DNA from: Ferrimicrobium sp.
Lineage (GTDB): Bacteria > Actinomycetota > Acidimicrobiia > Acidimicrobiales > Acidimicrobiaceae
NCBI GenBank assembly: GCA_022690815.1
Contig: JALCZJ010000010.1
Location: 1 to 64,000, forward strand
Direction: 5' to 3'
DNA length: 64,000 nucleotides
A program made the position numbers and the translations under genes. Below are positions 8,211 to 16,017 of the stretch, in pieces (within the stretch, counting starts at the first letter, position 1; every line of letters starts with the position of its first letter). The notes beneath the pieces were generated by a model that worked only from the letters and a program-made list of their open reading frames with translations, had not been told where the DNA came from and did not search any database.

Positions 8211-9205
8211 CGTGCTCCCTCGTCTCCTTCGTCGATAGTTCCGATAACCAACGAACCAGGATAGCGGGCCAGGACGGTGTCGGCGTGAGTCGGATTCACG
8301 ACGAGTGCCATGCCGATACCAAGGTTAAAGGTACGCCGCATCTCATGGAGTTCGATCGCCCCGTCGCGCATCAGACGTTGGAAGATCGCTGGCCATTCCC
8401 AGGCGTCTGGGTCGATCACGGCGCTCAGGCCATCAGGTACCACCCGTGCGAGGTTGGAGACCAGACCACCCCCGGTGGTGTGACTAGCCGCGTTCAATAG
8501 CGAATCTGCGATGAGGGGCAGCACGTGTGGGGCGTACAGGACGGAAGGTTCAATGAGTTCCTCATAGAGGGCGAGTTCATCGTTGGTCGCGACGCCGTCA
8601 CTCACGTGTCGCAACAAATCCGCATAGACCGCACGAACCAAGGAAAAACCGTTCGAGCGCAGATTCGGCGAGGGCAGCCCGATCACGCGATCCCCTGGCC
8701 GCACGCGTTCGGCCCCTATCGCGGTCGTCGGATCCATGAGTCCGACGGCAAAGCCAGCCAGGTCGACTTGATCTTGGGCCATGGTGCCTGGGTGTTCGGC
8801 GATCTCTCCGCCGATCAGGGCGGTGTCAGCCGATTTGAGTGCCCTCGCCATGGAAGCGACCAGCGTGGCAATCAGCGACGGGGTATTCTTGCCGACGGCG
8901 AGGTAGTCGAGGAAGAAGAGTGGTTTGGCTCCGGTGCAGACGAGATCGTCGATGCACATGGCGACGAGATCTTGACCGATCCCCTCCCACCGTCGTCCAG
9001 CACGAGCAACCTCGGTCTTGGTTCCCACCCCGTCGGTGGTGGCGACCAGCACACTAGAGCCCTCGTCTCCGAGACGATAGAGGCCACCAAAGCCGCCGAT
9101 ATCTGAGACGACATTGGCGTTGTAGGTGGAGCGAACGGCCGACGAGATCGCTCGCACCGCCTCCTCGGCGTTGACCAGATCAACGCCAGCCTGCTGGTAA
9201 TCCAC
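8201..9205 (-). CDS. purM: phosphoribosylformylglycinamidine cyclo-ligase (AIR synthetase)
   Basis: It catalyses the ATP-dependent closure of the imidazole ring of FGAM to AIR in purine synthesis. Recognisable segments are SDIGGFGGLYRL, VLVATTDGVGTKTEVA, DDLVCTGAKPLFFLDYLAVG, ALIGGEIAEHPG and HTTGGGLVSNLARV, in the correct order for PurM. The 334 residues match the family. The start is GTG at 9205 with AAAGGA eight bases upstream. It lies 11 bp after purF and overlaps pyrE. Confidence 0.95.
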   Translation of the reverse strand: MDYQQAGVDLVNAEEAVRAISSAVRSTYNANVVSDIGGFGGLYRLGDEGSSVLVATTDGVGTKTEVARAGRRWEGIGQDLVAMCIDDLVCTGAKPLFFLDYLAVGKNTPSLIATLVASMARALKSADTALIGGEIAEHPGTMAQDQVDLAGFAVGLMDPTTAIGAERVRPGDRVIGLPSPNLRSNGFSLVRAVYADLLRHVSDGVATNDELALYEELIEPSVLYAPHVLPLIADSLLNAASHTTGGGLVSNLARVVPDGLSAVIDPDAWEWPAIFQRLMRDGAIELHEMRRTFNLGIGMALVVNPTHADTVLARYPGSLVIGTIDEGDEGARWA

Positions 9206-9216
9206 GGATGTCCTTT

Positions 9217-10668
9217 CTAGAGCACCTGTTGGCCGGCGAATTGAGTGTTCAGTGCGACGGGGTAGTTGCCGGTGAGGCAGGCGTCACAAAATCCCTCAGG
9301 GGTGCCGATAGCCTTGCGCAGGTCACCAAGTTGTAGATAGGCGAGACTGTCGGCGCCAAGCAATGCGGTGATCTCTTCGACGCTGTGGTGAGCGGCGATG
9401 AGATCGGGTCGATTGGGCGTGTCGATGCCATAGAAGCAGGGCCAGCGATAGGGGGGTGATGAGATCCTCAGATGCACCTCGGTCGCGCCAGCAAGCTTGA
9501 GCAGTCGAACGATCGACTTTGTTGTGGAGCCACGGACAATTGAGTCATCGACCACGACCACCCGCTTGCCCCGCACATTCTCCTCGAGTACATTGAGCTT
9601 CCTGCGAATGGCATCCTGGCGGCTCTTGACACCTGGGTTGATGAAGGTTCGACCGATGTAACGATTCTTGACCAGCCCCTGACCATAGGGAATGCCTGCG
9701 GCTAACGCATAGCCCTCGGCTGCGGGAACTCCTGAGTCTGGAACCCCCATGACCATGTCGGCGGCTACCGGGAGGGTGTGAGCGAGGTATTCGCCCATCG
9801 CCCTACGGGTGCCGTGCACCTCTTTGCCGAGGAGCTTGGTATCGGGCCGAGCAAAATAGACGAACTCGAAGATACATAGGTGCGAAGGTTGAGGATCCTG
9901 GCAAGGGAAGCTATGCGCACCATCAGCGTCGATGATCACAATCTCCCCAGGGTCGATCTCGCGGATGAACTCGGCACCGATGACGTCAAGCGCTGGTGAC
10001 TCCGATGCGATCACCCAGCCGTTGGGTGCGATGCTCCCAAGACACAGCGGACGAAAACCGTCCCGATCCCGAGCACCGATGATCCGGTCGCCGTCGAGCA
10101 TCGCGAGTGAATACGCCCCCCTCAGTTCATCGAGGGCGTTACGGACGGCAGCGGCGTAGTCCTCGACAGTGGATGGTCGCGAGCGAGCAACAGCAACCGA
10201 GACCAGTTGGGCGATGATCTCAGTGTCGGAGGGTTGGACTGCGATGGTGTCAAAGAGGCGGTCAACGAGATCGGCGGAGTTGGTGAGGTTCCCGTTGTGA
10301 GCGACAGCGACGCCGTATTCACCACTGGCTCGAAAGATGGGCTGGGCGTTGTGCCAACTACGGTCACCTGCGGTGGCGTATCGGGTGTGTCCAATGGCCA
10401 TGTCACCAGGTAGCGAGGCGAGAGTCGACTCGTCAAAGACCGCGCTCACGAGCCCGAGGTTCTTCACAACCGTCACCTCGCCACGGTCCGCGACCGCAAT
10501 GCCTGCAGACTCTTGCCCGCGGTGCTGTAGCGCGTAGATGCCGTCAAAGGTGAGGTAGGAGACGGCTTCGTTTGGTAAGGAGATACCAAAGACCCCGCAA
10601 GCCTCCTCCGGATGATCACGGGCCAGTGGGTCGTGCTCCGGATGGTTGTTCTGGGGATCTTCGATCAC
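9217..10668 (-). CDS. purF: amidophosphoribosyltransferase
   Basis: PurF makes 5-phosphoribosylamine from PRPP and glutamine, the committed step of purine synthesis. The glutaminase nucleophile is the Cys of EEACGVFGI at residue 24, preceded by a short stretch that is probably a cleaved propeptide as in Bacillus-type enzymes. IYALQHRGQESAGIA, GHTRYATAG and the PRPP loop RVVVVDDSIVRGSTTKSIV are all present. The C-terminal FCDACLTGNYP supports the iron-sulfur type. It leads the purF-purM-pyrE operon. The GTG start has no ribosome-binding site and sits nine bases after an extended -10 box. Confidence 0.95.
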   Translation of the reverse strand: MIEDPQNNHPEHDPLARDHPEEACGVFGISLPNEAVSYLTFDGIYALQHRGQESAGIAVADRGEVTVVKNLGLVSAVFDESTLASLPGDMAIGHTRYATAGDRSWHNAQPIFRASGEYGVAVAHNGNLTNSADLVDRLFDTIAVQPSDTEIIAQLVSVAVARSRPSTVEDYAAAVRNALDELRGAYSLAMLDGDRIIGARDRDGFRPLCLGSIAPNGWVIASESPALDVIGAEFIREIDPGEIVIIDADGAHSFPCQDPQPSHLCIFEFVYFARPDTKLLGKEVHGTRRAMGEYLAHTLPVAADMVMGVPDSGVPAAEGYALAAGIPYGQGLVKNRYIGRTFINPGVKSRQDAIRRKLNVLEENVRGKRVVVVDDSIVRGSTTKSIVRLLKLAGATEVHLRISSPPYRWPCFYGIDTPNRPDLIAAHHSVEEITALLGADSLAYLQLGDLRKAIGTPEGFCDACLTGNYPVALNTQFAGQQVL

Positions 10669-10677
10669 GGTATGTTT

Positions 10678-10686
10678 AGCCTAGCA
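10678..10686 (-). promoter_or_regulatory. extended -10 (TGC-TAGGCT), leaderless start of purF
   Basis: On the minus strand TGC precedes TAGGCT, then nine bases and the GTG start. No Shine-Dalgarno sequence is visible. The same TAGGCT-N9-start occurs at 43280 (+) and 25385 (-). No purine riboswitch or long leader is possible with this start. Confidence 0.5.
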
Positions 10687-11154
10687 TTTCTTTGCGTGTC
10701 ACCGATGGATCATCGGGATTTTTTGCAGGTCGGGCGCACCTCGATAGACCTGACATTGGCGATGGAACCATCACTGTCGATGGAGATGGCGTTGGCTAAC
10801 GATCCGTTGCCCAGCCATCAGTCAGCGGATGGCTGGCGACGGGTACGCAAGAGTCGGTTATGCGGCTCCGATGTTGGTAGAGACCGTCGTTGACAGACGA
10901 TGTGACAGCGAGACGGTTGTGGGTCGTTAAGACGGACGTCGACAGCGTCAGGGCGGCGGTGCGGGCCAACGTGTTGTACCCAGCGAGCCCCGTGTACATG
11001 TCACGGTCAGAGCGCTGCAACATGTTCAGCCAAGACTGCCTGCCCTCTGACACAATCTCTCTCTGACACAAATGTACTGCACCTATCTAACAACATCTTC
11101 GCGTCATCTTGGACCACCATTGTGCTCACGACGAATGGATGAATGTCTGTGAAC
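10687..11154. other. ~470-bp non-coding stretch with a 9-bp inverted repeat
   Basis: No convincing gene is seen. A perfect inverted repeat, CCAGCCATC (10811-10819) and GATGGCTGG (10828-10836), forms a compact hairpin with an eight-base loop. Its role is unknown. The rest contains only short overlapping open frames without recognisable motifs. Confidence 0.4.
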
Positions 11155-11183
11155 CTGACCATTCGCTCTGGGGTGGCTAGACT
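11155..11183 (+). promoter_or_regulatory. promoter CTGACC-17-TAGACT ahead of the PHP gene
   Basis: CTGACC (11155-11160) and TAGACT (11178-11183) are spaced by 17 bp. The expected transcript start is a few bases before the ATG at 11195, so the mRNA would have almost no leader. Confidence 0.5.
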
Positions 11184-11194
11184 CATTGTCTATC

Positions 11195-12064
11195 ATGTCA
11201 GCATCTTCGCCACCGTTATGCGATTTGCACCTCCACTCCAATGCCTCTGACGGCTCGGTCGACCCCGGTCAGCTCGCCCGTGATCTAGGCCATGTCCATC
11301 TCGCCGTCTTAACCGATCACGACACGCTCGCTGGGAGCGATGCCTTTCGTGATGCGCTCGATGCCGAACTCACTCCTCCCGAGGGTGTGGAGCTATCGCT
11401 CAACTGGAGCGGTGGCACCTTTCATCTCTTGATCTACGGCCACTCGATTTCGACCAGTGAACTCGCCGCCAACATCGAGCGTTTGGCGCTTGCGCGTCGT
11501 AATCGCAACCTCGAGCTTTTGGATCGTGCCAATCAACTGGGGCTCTCGATCACCGAGGCCGAAGTCCTCGCTGCGGCTGGCGCCCCGAACTTCCTCGCCA
11601 AGAGCGTCGGACGCCCACACTTTGCCAGAGTTCTCGTCGATCACGGCTATGCCGAGAGCATTCAGGATGCCTTTGATCGATACTTGGCCAAGGGGCGTCC
11701 TCTTTATAGTCCCAAAACGCTCTTTGGTATCGAGGAGATCGGGCCCATGTGTGCCGAGCTTGGATTTGTGGCAGTGATCGCTCACCCGCTAAGCCTGGGG
11801 CTCCCCCTGTCCTCACTTGGTGCCAGGTTGCGTGAGTTCAAGCAAATGGGCTTGGCGGGGGTCGAGTGCCTCTACGGAGGCTATGAGCTCAAGCAGCGCA
11901 ACGAACTGGTCGCTCTTGCACGTGACCTGGACCTGCTCATCACCGGTGGCTCTGACTTTCACGGCACCTTTAAGCCGGGGCTCGCTGCCTTGACGGGGTA
12001 TGGCGATCTTGTAATGCCGGCCGAAGTCGGCGACAACCTCATGGAACGGCTGTCGCGGGCATGA
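11195..12064 (+). CDS. PHP-domain phosphoesterase (nucleotide/RNA 3' phosphatase type)
   Basis: The metal-binding PHP motifs appear in order: CDLHLHSNASDGS, LTDHDTLAG, VELSL, a middle GRPHFARVLVD, VAVIAHPLSL, and GGSDFHGTFKPG near the end. The 290-residue length and the GRPH segment fit stand-alone PHP proteins such as 3',5'-nucleoside bisphosphate phosphatase/RNase AM, which act on short 5'-phosphorylated RNA or pAp. The ATG at 11195 is chosen because the promoter leaves no room for a leader; a TTG at 11186 is also in frame. It lies 70 bp upstream of two tRNA genes. Confidence 0.82.
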   Translation: MSASSPPLCDLHLHSNASDGSVDPGQLARDLGHVHLAVLTDHDTLAGSDAFRDALDAELTPPEGVELSLNWSGGTFHLLIYGHSISTSELAANIERLALARRNRNLELLDRANQLGLSITEAEVLAAAGAPNFLAKSVGRPHFARVLVDHGYAESIQDAFDRYLAKGRPLYSPKTLFGIEEIGPMCAELGFVAVIAHPLSLGLPLSSLGARLREFKQMGLAGVECLYGGYELKQRNELVALARDLDLLITGGSDFHGTFKPGLAALTGYGDLVMPAEVGDNLMERLSRA

Positions 12065-12102
12065 GTTTGGCTCAGCTGCAGTGCCCGAGCTTGTGAGTCT
12101 TA

Positions 12103-12108
12103 TATACT
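12103..12108 (+). promoter_or_regulatory. -10 box TATACT for the tRNA-Asp/tRNA-Phe unit
   Basis: TATACT lies 25 bases before tRNA-Asp, in an AT-rich patch (TTATATACTGATC). No clear -35 box is seen at the standard distance, and read-through from the PHP gene is possible. Confidence 0.4.
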
Positions 12109-12133
12109 GATCTACTTGCAAGCGATTGCGTAG

Positions 12134-12208
12134 GGACCCGTGGTGCAGCTCGGAGTGCACGCCGGCCTGTCAAGCCGGAGGTCGCGGGTTCAAATCCCGT
12201 CGGGTCCG
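12134..12208 (+). tRNA. tRNA-Asp (GTC)
   Basis: The acceptor stem GGACCCG/CGGGTCC pairs over seven bases. The anticodon loop CTGTCAA on a CCGGC/GCCGG stem gives anticodon GTC, and the T-arm GCGGGTTCAAATCCCGT is normal. The discriminator is G, and CCA is encoded at 12209-12211. It forms a tandem unit with tRNA-Phe 17 bp downstream. Confidence 0.95.
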
Positions 12209-12225
12209 CCACAATCGCAGTTTGC

Positions 12226-12298
12226 GGTCGGATAGCTCAGCAGGTAGAGCGCACGCCTGAAAAGCGTGAGGTCACCGGATCGACACCGGTTCCGACCA
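12226..12298 (+). tRNA. tRNA-Phe (GAA)
   Basis: The acceptor stem GGTCGGA/TCCGACC pairs fully. The anticodon stem CACGC/GCGTG carries the loop CTGAAAA with anticodon GAA. The T-arm is ACCGG-ATCGACA-CCGGT. CCA is encoded at 12299-12301. It lies just behind tRNA-Asp and is probably cut from the same precursor. Confidence 0.95.
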
Positions 12299-12304
12299 CC
12301 AGAT

Positions 12305-12592
12305 ATGAGGCGAGCCTTCGCTCTTTGGTTCACTGGTCACACGCACCTGGTGACCTTGAAACTCGGTGATATCGACACCCTGCGCCAAAGATACCCGGGG
12401 CCATTGACACCTGTTAACCATGATTGGCCCATGGTGCAGATCCCTGACGAGAGCTTTAATGTGTTGAGGGAAGCGTTGCGCCGATGGGCTATTTGCCCTG
12501 GCGCACCAATCGAGGTGGAGACCGTGATCGAACCCGAGAATCCTTTTTTGGTGATTGCCATGAAGAAGTTGGAGGAAGTGGTTCGGAGCTGA
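12305..12592 (+). CDS. hypothetical protein, 95 residues
   Basis: No family is recognised. The frame begins at an ATG four bases after the encoded CCA of tRNA-Phe and is predicted soluble and mildly basic at the start, ending in IAMKKLEEVVRS. Its residue composition looks protein-like, and it fills the space up to the TetR gene. There is no ribosome-binding site because the upstream bases belong to the tRNA, so translation would need tRNA processing or a later start. It may be spurious. Confidence 0.4.
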   Translation: MRRAFALWFTGHTHLVTLKLGDIDTLRQRYPGPLTPVNHDWPMVQIPDESFNVLREALRRWAICPGAPIEVETVIEPENPFLVIAMKKLEEVVRS

Positions 12593-12627
12593 TCGAACTG
12601 GGTCAACATGTTGTGCAGCCGAGCTCG

Positions 12628-12633
12628 TATGCT
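12628..12633 (+). promoter_or_regulatory. -10 box TATGCT, leaderless start of the TetR gene
   Basis: TATGCT is separated from the ATG at 12641 by seven bases, without a ribosome-binding site. The spacing places the transcript start at the start codon. Confidence 0.45.
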
Positions 12634-12640
12634 ATGGCCA

Positions 12641-13279
12641 ATGGAACAGAGTGACAAACGTAACCCTCGTCGCGAGGAGCTTACCGAACAGGCAACAGAG
12701 TATCTCAAGGCCAATGGTTTGGTATCGCTCACCTACCGTAAGTTAGCAGACGAGCTGGGTGTGGCACCCAACACGCTTGAGCATCACTTTGGCTCCAAAG
12801 ACAAACTCCTTGAGCAACTGTTGGCGCGTTTGGCCAACGATCAGCGCAGGGGCCTTCAGACACGTATGGCGGCGAATCACCCTACCCCAGCCGACTTTGA
12901 GCAGTATTTTTGGGCTGCGATTGAGGACATCTCGGAACCTGAGAACGACGGCGCCAACAAGCTCTTCTTTGAGCTGGTCGGAGCCAGCATGCGCGATCGT
13001 GATCTCTATGGGGAATTTCTTTCCCACGCTATGGATGACTGGATCACCTTGATCGAGAGTGCGTTGCGCGAGCACTTTGAGATGTCTGTGGATCGTTCGG
13101 TGCCGGTGGCCCATGCGGTCTTGGCGGTGATCCGGGGGATCATGCTCAGCCGACAAATGGTGGAAGAGACCGATCGTGGCTTCGTGGATGAGGCAGCGCG
13201 ACTTGTTGGACCGATGCTCAAGATGCTGGTGACACAAGAGGTATCAGGACCTTCTAGCAAGAGAACCTCAGAGCCTTAA
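12641..13279 (+). CDS. TetR-family transcriptional regulator
   Basis: The first 60 residues are a TetR DNA-binding domain (RREELTEQATEYLKANGL, YRKLADELGVAPNTLEHHFG, SKDKLLEQLL). A helical ligand domain follows. The product has 212 residues, typical for the family. ATG 12641 is preferred over upstream starts because TATGCT lies seven bases before it. It points toward the ABC importer operon and may regulate it or another lipid- or amino-acid-related gene; nothing here shows which. Confidence 0.87.
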   Translation: MEQSDKRNPRREELTEQATEYLKANGLVSLTYRKLADELGVAPNTLEHHFGSKDKLLEQLLARLANDQRRGLQTRMAANHPTPADFEQYFWAAIEDISEPENDGANKLFFELVGASMRDRDLYGEFLSHAMDDWITLIESALREHFEMSVDRSVPVAHAVLAVIRGIMLSRQMVEETDRGFVDEAARLVGPMLKMLVTQEVSGPSSKRTSEP

Positions 13280-13604
13280 CCCAGCGCCTGACCTTGCTTT
13301 CTTGGTGGGTGTCGATCTTTGTGTGCGGCTCACCAGCACCTAAGAGTAACCCACGCGACGGTTTGGTGGCTGTAATCTGGAGCCCTTGGCCAAGTCATTA
13401 TGAGCGAGCAGTGCGGTGGGGTCGTCTGCCGGAGATGATCGCGATTCTACAGGGATCGAATTCCATGGGGTTGCGCCTCGACAACTTTGGGGCGACTTGT
13501 TCAAGAAACCGTCTAATTGTAACAAGTTATGTTCCAATTTCGAGAAGCTACCAGTGCTTTGCTAAAGAATTATAAGGTCTTTCTTAGTTTATGCTGAGTA
13601 ATGG
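13280..13604. other. ~325-bp stretch before the importer promoter, no supported gene
   Basis: A 93-residue frame at 13294-13575 (+) has unbalanced composition and no motif. The last 100 bases are AT-rich, as expected upstream of a strong promoter. Confidence 0.4.
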
Positions 13605-13633
13605 TTGACATTTCTGTGAAAGCTTGCTACGCT
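13605..13633 (+). promoter_or_regulatory. strong promoter TTGACA-17-TACGCT of the ABC importer operon
   Basis: TTGACA (13605-13610) is a perfect -35 and TACGCT (13628-13633) a good -10 at the optimal 17-bp spacing. Transcription would begin near 13640 and leave a leader of about 140 bases before the TTG start. The leader contains a 21-codon frame (13700-13765), and the segment GCTCTCAA...TTTGAGC near its end can fold. Confidence 0.7.
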
Positions 13634-13782
13634 GAGGCTCAGGTGTTCAACCTCGCTCGGCGATCTTCACAACTGTTCGCCCTGTGGAAGTTCGCAACGA
13701 TGCGAATTGCGGGTTGTTACATCATCGCAATGGCTCTCAAGGCCAATTGGAGCTTTGAGCATTGATGACAGGGGGGAATCAG

Positions 13783-15060
13783 TTGGCACGGAAAATTCGT
13801 AAGGCCCGTCAGCGCGTGGTAGCGATTGCAGGAGTCGCGATGGCCGCGGCGCTTTTGGCAGCGTGTGGGTCAAGTAGTTCGAGTAGTTCGACCAGCTCGT
13901 CGAGTTCGAAGAGCAAATTCAGTGGTACGGTCACTATCGGTGTTGATACGGCTACCAGCGGCTTCTTCGGGGAGTCGGGGGTTGATGGCGATGATGGTAT
14001 CACCATGGCGGTCAACGCGATCAATAAGAGTGGTGGTTTGTTGGGCAAAAAAGTGCTGGTTGATTTTCGCAACGACAACGCCTCGGTTCCAACGGCGATC
14101 TCGAACACCCAGAGCCTTATTCAGAATGACCATGTGGTCGCACTTCTTGGCGCTTCGACGAGTTCGACCGTTGGTGCTATGGAGTCGTTGGCCACCAAGT
14201 ATCAGCTTCCGCTGATGATTTGGAATGGAAATGATATCGCCACAGTGACCACCGATTATTCAAAGTATGCATTTCAGCTGCAGCCAAATACCTACATGGA
14301 GCCGCTCGGTGCAGCGCAATATCTTTCGAAGTTGCCGTATCGCCGGTACTACTTCATCACACCAGATTATTCGTTTGGACGAGACGACATCGACTCCTTC
14401 CAGGCCTCGATGAAGAGTCTTGGTATCAAGTTGGTGAACCTCGGGACGAGTTACACGCAGATCGGTCAACCGAGCTTCACCTCGGCCATCTCGGCTGCCC
14501 TAGCCACCCACCCCCAGATGATCTTCTTGGGCATCTTCGGTGGCGATGAGATCACCTTTATCAAGCAGGCTGAAAGCTACAACCTCTTTTCAAAGACGGC
14601 GGTGTTCGGACCCACTGGAACCGATACGCTGTTGGCACTTGGCAAGGCGACGCCGACGAAGAACCTCTATCTCAACGACCGAGCTCCGTTCTTTGCCATT
14701 CATACCGCGGCAATGAAGACCTTTACCAACCAGTTCCATAGCCTCTATGGCTCGTGGCCCTCTGAGTGGGGAGTGCTTGGTTATTCGGCGGTCCAGAGTT
14801 GGGCGCAAGGGGTCGAGAAGGCGAAATCGTTCACCGGGAATGCTGTTTCTGCGGCACTCAAGGGCGATACTGTCCACACGCTGAAGGGTACGTTCCAGTT
14901 CCAGGCCTGTGACAACCAAGCGGTTGTTCCCGACTACTTCGGCAAAGTGGCGAGTAGCGTTTCGGCCAAGTACGGGTTCCCGTTGTTGACCAATCTCTTT
15001 GTGTCCAGTCCGACGGCGACATTGATGTCCTGTTCCCAGGCTCTGAAGCTTCGAGGTTGA
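13783..15060 (+). CDS. branched-chain amino acid-type ABC transporter, substrate-binding lipoprotein
   Basis: This is the extracytoplasmic receptor of a LivK-type importer. The N-terminus is a lipoprotein signal (basic start, hydrophobic core, lipobox LLAAC), followed by a long Ser-rich linker. The periplasmic-binding fold begins at VTIGVDTATSGFFGESG and includes VALLGASTSSTVGAMESLA and YYFITPDYSFGR, as in the Leu/Ile/Val-binding family. TTG 13783 is chosen because GGGGGGAA sits five bases upstream. Four transporter genes follow in the same direction. The ligand could be a branched-chain amino acid, an amide or urea. Confidence 0.88.
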   Translation: MARKIRKARQRVVAIAGVAMAAALLAACGSSSSSSSTSSSSSKSKFSGTVTIGVDTATSGFFGESGVDGDDGITMAVNAINKSGGLLGKKVLVDFRNDNASVPTAISNTQSLIQNDHVVALLGASTSSTVGAMESLATKYQLPLMIWNGNDIATVTTDYSKYAFQLQPNTYMEPLGAAQYLSKLPYRRYYFITPDYSFGRDDIDSFQASMKSLGIKLVNLGTSYTQIGQPSFTSAISAALATHPQMIFLGIFGGDEITFIKQAESYNLFSKTAVFGPTGTDTLLALGKATPTKNLYLNDRAPFFAIHTAAMKTFTNQFHSLYGSWPSEWGVLGYSAVQSWAQGVEKAKSFTGNAVSAALKGDTVHTLKGTFQFQACDNQAVVPDYFGKVASSVSAKYGFPLLTNLFVSSPTATLMSCSQALKLRG

Positions 15061-15070
15061 GTTCCATCAC

Positions 15071-15108
15071 CTGGGGCGAGGGAGACCGAGAGTATTCCCT
15101 CGCTCCAG
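15071..15108 (+). terminator. inter-cistronic hairpin between binding protein and permease
   Basis: CTGGGGCGAGGGA (15071-15083) pairs with TCCCTCGCTCCAG (15096-15108), 13 pairs with one G-T wobble and a 12-base loop. There is no T-run. In binding-protein operons such hairpins usually stabilise or partly terminate the message, so the binding protein is made in excess over the permeases. Confidence 0.65.
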
Positions 15109-15134
15109 GGCTCACATGAAAGGGGACATGCGAC

Positions 15135-16013
15135 TTGGGAAGTGTGCTCGTCACCGTTCTCACCGGCCTCGCTGAGGCTGGTACGCTCTTTCTGGTCGGA
15201 GCAGGACTGACGCTGATCTTCGGTTCGCTCCGGCTCATCAATGTTGCTCATGGCAGCTTCTACATGTACGCGGCCTTTGTCGTCTCAACGATTGTGGGTG
15301 CCTCGAGTTCGGAGCTGCACTTTTGGGGTGCGTTGATCATCGCTCCGTTGGTGATAGCGGCGCTCGGGGTCCTTGTTGAGGTTACGGTGATGCGTCGCCT
15401 CTATCGACGAGAGCACCTCTCGCAGATGCTGGCGACCTTCGGTCTGTTCTATGTCTTTGCTGATCTTGGACTCGTGATCTGGGGATCATCCGATCGGACG
15501 GTTTCGACGGCGCCCTCGGTCGCTGGTAGCCTCACGATATTCGGTCAGTCGTTTCCTGAGTACTCCGTGGTGATCATCCTGGTTGCGCTCGTCGTCGGCG
15601 GTGTGATGTTTGCGCTCTTGCGCTTCACCACGCTCGGATGGAAGATCCGTGCGGCCGTTGAGGATAACGAGCTCTTGGCTGCGACGGGAGTGAATGTCTC
15701 GCGAATCTATCTCTTCGTCTTTACCTTCGGGGCGCTCTTAGCCGGTATTGCGGGTGCGATCGCGGCACCACAGATCTCGATCTCGGCTGGGCTTGACCAA
15801 TCGATTCTCATCGATGCCTTCATCATCTCGGTGATTGGGGGGCTTGGCTCCATCTCTGGAGCTGCAGTCGCTGCAGTGTTGATCGGTCTCGTCGATGCCT
15901 TTGGTGCGCGCTACCTACCGTCGCTGGCACCGATCAGTGTCTATGTTGTGATGATTGTTGTACTCGTGGTGCGGCCAAGTGGTATCTTTGGTCGTGTCGG
16001 AACAGGGGATTGA
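15135..16013 (+). CDS. branched-chain amino acid-type ABC transporter permease (LivH-like)
   Basis: The 292-residue protein has about eight hydrophobic segments and the LivH signatures AGLTLIFGSLRLINVAHGSFYM near the N-terminus and GWKIRAAVEDNELLAATGVN in the cytoplasmic loop that contacts the ATPases. It starts with TTG at 15135 behind AAAGGGG and is the first permease subunit of the importer. The next gene follows five bases later. Confidence 0.9.
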   Translation: MGSVLVTVLTGLAEAGTLFLVGAGLTLIFGSLRLINVAHGSFYMYAAFVVSTIVGASSSELHFWGALIIAPLVIAALGVLVEVTVMRRLYRREHLSQMLATFGLFYVFADLGLVIWGSSDRTVSTAPSVAGSLTIFGQSFPEYSVVIILVALVVGGVMFALLRFTTLGWKIRAAVEDNELLAATGVNVSRIYLFVFTFGALLAGIAGAIAAPQISISAGLDQSILIDAFIISVIGGLGSISGAAVAAVLIGLVDAFGARYLPSLAPISVYVVMIVVLVVRPSGIFGRVGTGD

Positions 16014-16017
16014 CGCC

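Noticed and set aside
8525-9106. 193-residue open frame on plus opposite purM
   Set aside because: It falls entirely within purM, whose motifs are complete.
10669-11154. Purine riboswitch or other leader RNA ahead of purF
   Set aside because: The extended -10 box sits nine bases before the purF start, leaving no leader. No purine-aptamer fold was recognised upstream.
13294-13575. 93-residue frame before the importer promoter
   Set aside because: No motif, odd composition, no start signal, and it ends just before the strong promoter region.
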